A stretch of DNA of 64,000 nucleotides from Diospyros lotus (lineage: Eukaryota > Streptophyta > Magnoliopsida > Ericales > Ebenaceae). Positions within the stretch are counted from its first letter, which is position 1, and every line of letters starts with the position of its first letter. Positions 59,971-64,000 of this stretch are shown in pieces. The stretch spans positions 20,008,339 to 20,072,338 of the forward strand of contig NC_068341.1 of the NCBI RefSeq assembly GCF_014633365.1. Direction: 5' to 3'. The notes beneath the pieces were generated by a model. It was not told the DNA's origin. It saw only the letters and a program-made list of their open reading frames with translations, and did not search any database. The translations under genes were made by a program, and so were the position numbers.

Positions 59971-60475
59971 TTGTCGCCCTGTAAATGCAACCCTAAAGGA
60001 AGACATTGTAGGCCAGGCTCTGTCACATCAAAGGGGGCCCTCTCCCAAACTTGAGAATTTGGCTTCTTCTCTCCAAAGCAAACCCCATTGGAACCATTCC
60101 CATATTCCAATATCCTTTTCCCAGTATGCATTTGTCTGGATTTCCCTCAAATCCTTCCTTTCTCAACCTTTTGCCCATCGCCATTATGGCTTTGGTGGCA
60201 GCCCCTCTCACAAGCCCCCCAGAGGCGGCTTTCAATGGAATCATTATCGTCATTATCGTGGGGGGGGTTTTGCTATTGTCCCCAGTTAAGCCGTCGCCCA
60301 CCCCATTCCATTCCATTCATTGTGTCTTCGTTGCGACATTTTGTCATGCACCTTGCCTGCACGCGCCCATGCAGCTTGAAGACGGGCGCCCGGCTTTGCC
60401 TTCCTCCCGATAAACACGACATGCCCCGCTCCTTCGCGAAGGAAAAGGAATTAGAATTGATGACGTTGTCTTGAT
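59971..60475. other. Higher-GC anonymous region with open frames on both strands
   Basis: About 500 bp of balanced base composition between AT-rich spacers. Open frames exist on plus (60051-60413, 60088-60474) and minus (60023-60316), but none gives a recognisable domain and they overlap each other. It may be a gene remnant, an untranslated exon or a non-coding transcript. No function can be assigned. Confidence 0.35.
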
Positions 60476-60563
60476 TATTTTATAATACTATATATAATAT
60501 TATTTATATATTATATCTTTTTTTTATAAGATAATTAATTACTTTTTTTTGAAAACTAATAGC

Positions 60564-61253
60564 TATTACGGGTATTTCTCACACTACCTCTTATGGGCTG
60601 GGCTTGACCCAGCAAGTGGGCCCTGACCCAACAGGCTAACCCAATCGTCTAAAGTTTAGTAGGCCTAGTCGAGCTTGTTAAGATAAGTTCATACATCGTT
60701 GAAATTCGAACTCAGATTGCAGAACCAAGCGAGCTCCCAGTAATGCTTCCAACGAGCTCTCAGCGACATATCCAACAAATTGCCAACAATGCTTCAAGCT
60801 CGTTGGCCTAATCGATCAACTCGCTAGTTAAATTATTCAGTTCGCACAACAACATTGTTGCTGAATAACTGGAGGTAAGGACTCACTTACTTTATCTGAT
60901 GTAAATCGGATTCCTAGTAATACGAAGTCTCACTCCCGATTTTATGGAGATGATAAGGACATCTTGTCCCCCATGATATCATCTCTATATTTTGGTATTT
61001 TATACAATTGTAAATACCCTTTACTATAAATAGGGGTCAAGAACACCATTGAAAGAGAGAGAATAATAAGAATAATTACATACTGTTACTCTGTCGGAAT
61101 ACACAAAGAACAGTTATGGAATAGGTATCGTTCTAGCCAAACCATGTAAAATTCCCTTGTCTTTGCTTCTACTTAGTTATTCCTCCTTGCATTTCGGCTC
61201 ATTTTCTCATTGAGGACCTACTAATCACGGTCGGTTGATTTTAAACGTCAACA
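60564..61253 (+). mobile_element. Gypsy-like solo LTR, 690 bp
   Basis: Perfect duplication ATAGC (60559-60563 and 61254-61258). Starts TATTACGGGTATTTC (TG changed to TA) and ends AAACGTCAACA. A TATA box (ACTATAAATAGGGG) lies at about 61022-61035. The leader has TCTGTCGGAATACAC..AAGAAC and CTACTAATCACGGTCGGTTG, familiar from plant Gypsy LTRs. No second LTR or coding part. Confidence 0.88.
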
Positions 61254-61566
61254 ATAGCTAAAATATTTATAATTTTTAAAAAATAATTAATAATTTTAGC
61301 TAATCTCCCGAATGTATAAAATATGTAAACTTTGTGTATAAATAATATTAATGTTTTATTATAAATTTCTTAAATATCCAAAAAGCATTATATATGTTGT
61401 GTTCTTGTCAACTAAATTCCTATTAATTTAGAAGATTTGGGGTTATAAGTGGCGACTAAGAAATTAGATTAGTTAATGATGAATCTGAGGTGACAAGGAT
61501 GATGAGTGTTTGGTTGGTGGTAAAACTTGGCTTGTTTTCTACTTCTAAACCCCCCACCCCCCACCC

Positions 61567-61591
61567 AAAAAAAAAAAAAAAAAAAAAAAAA
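61567..61591. repeat. Poly-A tract
   Basis: About 25 A after a C-rich run (ACCCCCCACCCCCCACCC). It could be the tail of a retroposed sequence, but no body was recognised upstream. Confidence 0.75.
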
Positions 61592-64000
61592 GCTTCAAAT
61601 GATTAATATTATTGTTAGTGTGATCCATGTAATTGACATTGCTAATTAATGCTTGGAAGGTGGGGATGAAATGAGTGGCTGACTCCACTCCTTCACAATA
61701 TGCTGCATAATAATTAACTAATAAATAAATCTAGCTCCCTCATAAAGCACCCACCCAACCGTTTATAAGTCTAGAAGTACTTAGTGCCCAAAAACTCTCT
61801 GTAAAGAAGCCCAAAATAGTAAACATAAATTATATATTATTATCATTAATTGGGTGTTGGTGGGGTTTTCTTTTTCCTTCTTTTTATCAATTAGCTCGCA
61901 CATAATCATTTTGTGTGCAGCCGCCAGATTATAATCGTTTATTTATTAATCCCCCAACAGTATTATTATTATTATTATTATGGATTATTTATGTGTTTGG
62001 TGGTTCAAGTATGATCAATTTTTGTAATTTTTGATTTGTAATGTAATGCTATTTAAGTAGTGTTTGTTAACTAAGATATACAGTAAAAAATATTATATAT
62101 GAGAAACATTTCAGATATTTGTTATTTTTAACGTATTTATTAAAATTATTTAATAATTTTTTTTAAAAAAAATTCACATGACTTCTTATCTTGATTTTTC
62201 AAGATATCGTTGTTTGTCATAATATTGAGTGAACAAATTTATATTTTTTCATATAGATAGAGTGTTAAGTTGACCGTCGTATTTTAGTTTAGAGATCAAA
62301 TTAATCATTAATCAGAGTCAAATAAATCATTATACATCCAGATTTGGGATCATGTTAGTTATCGTGGCACACGCCATTTGATATCATTTTAATTTTGTTT
62401 GAGTGAAATATCAAATTAGTCATTGTAATTTAAAAATAATCAAATAAGTCATTATACTTTGCATTAAACTGAGGGTCATATTACTTATTATAGTAGATCA
62501 AACATTTTAGTTCCATTATCGATATCAATTATATCACTGACCAAACCTTAGTTCATATCTCAAATATACAGAAACTACAACCTTCTGATGATTATGAATA
62601 TGTGGTATTATTTAAATATTGATTTGAGTTTCCATTTAATCAAGTTGCCTTTACTCCCTTCCCTTAGATTTTGAGTTTCCATTTTTTAATTAGATTTTGA
62701 TTAAGGATATAGTAAATGTCACTAATAGTATTAAAACGATATATATCATAATAGTTAACATAACTCTATATATAAAAATATAATATTTTATTTAATTATT
62801 TTTAAAATATAACAATCAATTTGACATAAAAAAACATGATACAACGACCTTTTGATATTTTATCAAATAAAGCTTAAATAAAGTTTAACAACGTCAGGGC
62901 AATGTTCATGACAATAGCTATCAGTATGTAATCTGGAATCTTAAAGTTTATTAATTTATATATCTCTTTATAAAATATAGTAATGCAATTTAACCTAAAA
63001 ATAAAATAAAATAAAATGAAAAATTTGACATTTAGCCATTTTATATCTAATTTTTTGTATATTTTATTTACTTAGCCCTCAGCTCTCTACCATTTTAAAT
63101 CCACAGCCACGATACCAAAATAGGGTCAAAGTCAAAAATTGAAGGAAATGTAAAAGTCATTACATCGATCGGCGGGGATAATCTAGCATAAATTGCGGGT
63201 TGGTGATCCAAACCCCTCAGTGGAACCCACTGATCGACGGTGGGGCCGCCACCATCACGAGGTGAGCGTCAACCAAACGTGGTGGCTTACCAACCGTATC
63301 AAAAGAACGCCTTCCCACTGCATTCTTCTCGGTTTTTGGGCCGGGGGGCTTCTTTTGTAATTTCAAGATATATTTTCTCTGAAGGCAAGCAAGAAAAAGA
63401 AGGGAAGGTAAATGATGACGTGGTTTTAAAATAAATAAATTAACTTAAATAAGGTGGTTTAAAATATCTTTATAACTTATTTTTAAATACTTTATTTGTT
63501 GAATACAATGAATCGAATTAAACATTTAAATAATATTAATTAAAAATTTAATACATTTTCTAAAGTGAGATTATACATAGCATTCAAGATTTCTATTCTT
63601 TTTATTTTTATTTTTATATATTTGATGATGCATTTATAATTATTGTTGTCAAAATTGCAAGCTAACCAGAGATTGTATGGTGACAATTATGCATTATAAA
63701 AATGAGATTTTATCTACCAAAAATGACAATTATGAAATAATAATAATAAAAAAAAGCATACTTATACTATACTGGTCTCAATTTATATGTAATTGTAATT
63801 GGGATATAACTTGATTAAATTAAAAAAAGAAAAATTAATATTCAAATTCAATAATCCAAACATATAAAATTTATTTATTATTATTATTATTTAAATTAAA
63901 GGTGCATAAATATAAATATGAAGGAGCGAGCGGCAACAAAGAAAGTAATATTATGGTGGGGAGGAATGCGAAAAAAAAAAAAAAAAGGAGATCTGATCTA
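61592..64000. other. AT-rich spacer to the window end
   Basis: No gene. 62270-62530 has repeated AAATTAGTCATT / AAATAAGTCATTATA phrases of the kind found in MITE-like repeats, without clear ends. 63150-63370 is less AT-rich (GGGCCGCCACCATCACGAGG) and could be promoter or remnant DNA. (TTA)n runs occur near 61966-61981 and 63877-63890. Confidence 0.45.

Noticed and set aside
60051..60474. Possible S-domain receptor-like phrase (FGFFSPK) in a plus frame
   Set aside because: Only seven residues, without the WVANR or cysteine pattern; judged chance similarity.
60670..60720. TTGAAATTCGAACTC resembling a tRNA B box
   Set aside because: Lies inside a solo LTR; no A box or acceptor stem pairing at tRNA spacing.
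1..64000. CRISPR arrays, operons, bacterial ribosome binding sites, integrated phage
   Set aside because: The composition and element content are those of a plant nucleus. The repeat arrays have variable spacing and no conserved direct repeats with unique spacers.

Overview
This is plant nuclear DNA, almost certainly from a eudicot and probably from a woody species with a repeat-rich genome. It is AT-rich and microsatellite-rich. It carries an extensin gene and plant-type Ty3/Gypsy, Ty1/Copia, RTE LINE, hAT, CACTA, PIF/Harbinger, Mutator and Cassandra elements. The species cannot be named from sequence alone. Only one convincing host gene is present: an extensin on the minus strand at the left edge. 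It was found by reading the strand opposite the longest open frame. Everything else is transposon-derived DNA or anonymous AT-rich spacer.

Layout. 1-1.1 kb: extensin (minus, runs off the window) and its TATA box. 1.1-4.2 kb: AT-rich spacer. 4.2-5.85 kb: CACTA-like non-autonomous element made of tandem hairpin units; its right end lies inside the left LTR of the next element. 5.85-13.8 kb: degenerate Ty3/Gypsy element of Tat type (plus), with an 815-bp Mutator-type hairpin MITE in gag-pro. 14.96-16.27 kb: non-autonomous PIF/Harbinger element. 16.4-19.07 kb: degenerate Ty1/Copia pol (minus) with a small MITE inside.

19.65-40.03 kb is one deep nest. A Copia-like LTR (plus) is split by a related solo LTR (minus). 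That one holds a complete Cassandra TRIM and an 8.07-kb hAT transposon, which itself contains a second Harbinger element. Next to it sits a Gypsy-like solo LTR (31549-39801), which contains another solo LTR (32929-38582). This in turn contains a third solo LTR (34195-36700) and a CACTA end carrying a captured plant-cysteine-oxidase-like exon. 40.07-44.94 kb: a long diverged inverted repeat around another LTR of the Copia-like family.

45.73-54.44 kb: a near full-length RTE LINE pseudogene split by a solo LTR (46558-52005), which is split by another solo LTR (48030-50962), which holds a hAT MITE, a Cassandra LTR fragment and a CATCCGGATA motif array. 54.4-64 kb: spacer with two more solo LTRs (58101-58908 and 60564-61253) and a compound microsatellite.

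Most boundaries rest on target-site duplications (TSDs) read directly from the sequence; several are perfect. No intact transposon gene was seen. The most unusual signals are dense arrays of short motifs (TAATCGAGTAA-like, CATCCGGATA and CTGTAGCG) inside LTRs, the almost exclusive survival of LTRs as solo copies, and G-to-A changes at active-site codons and LTR ends.
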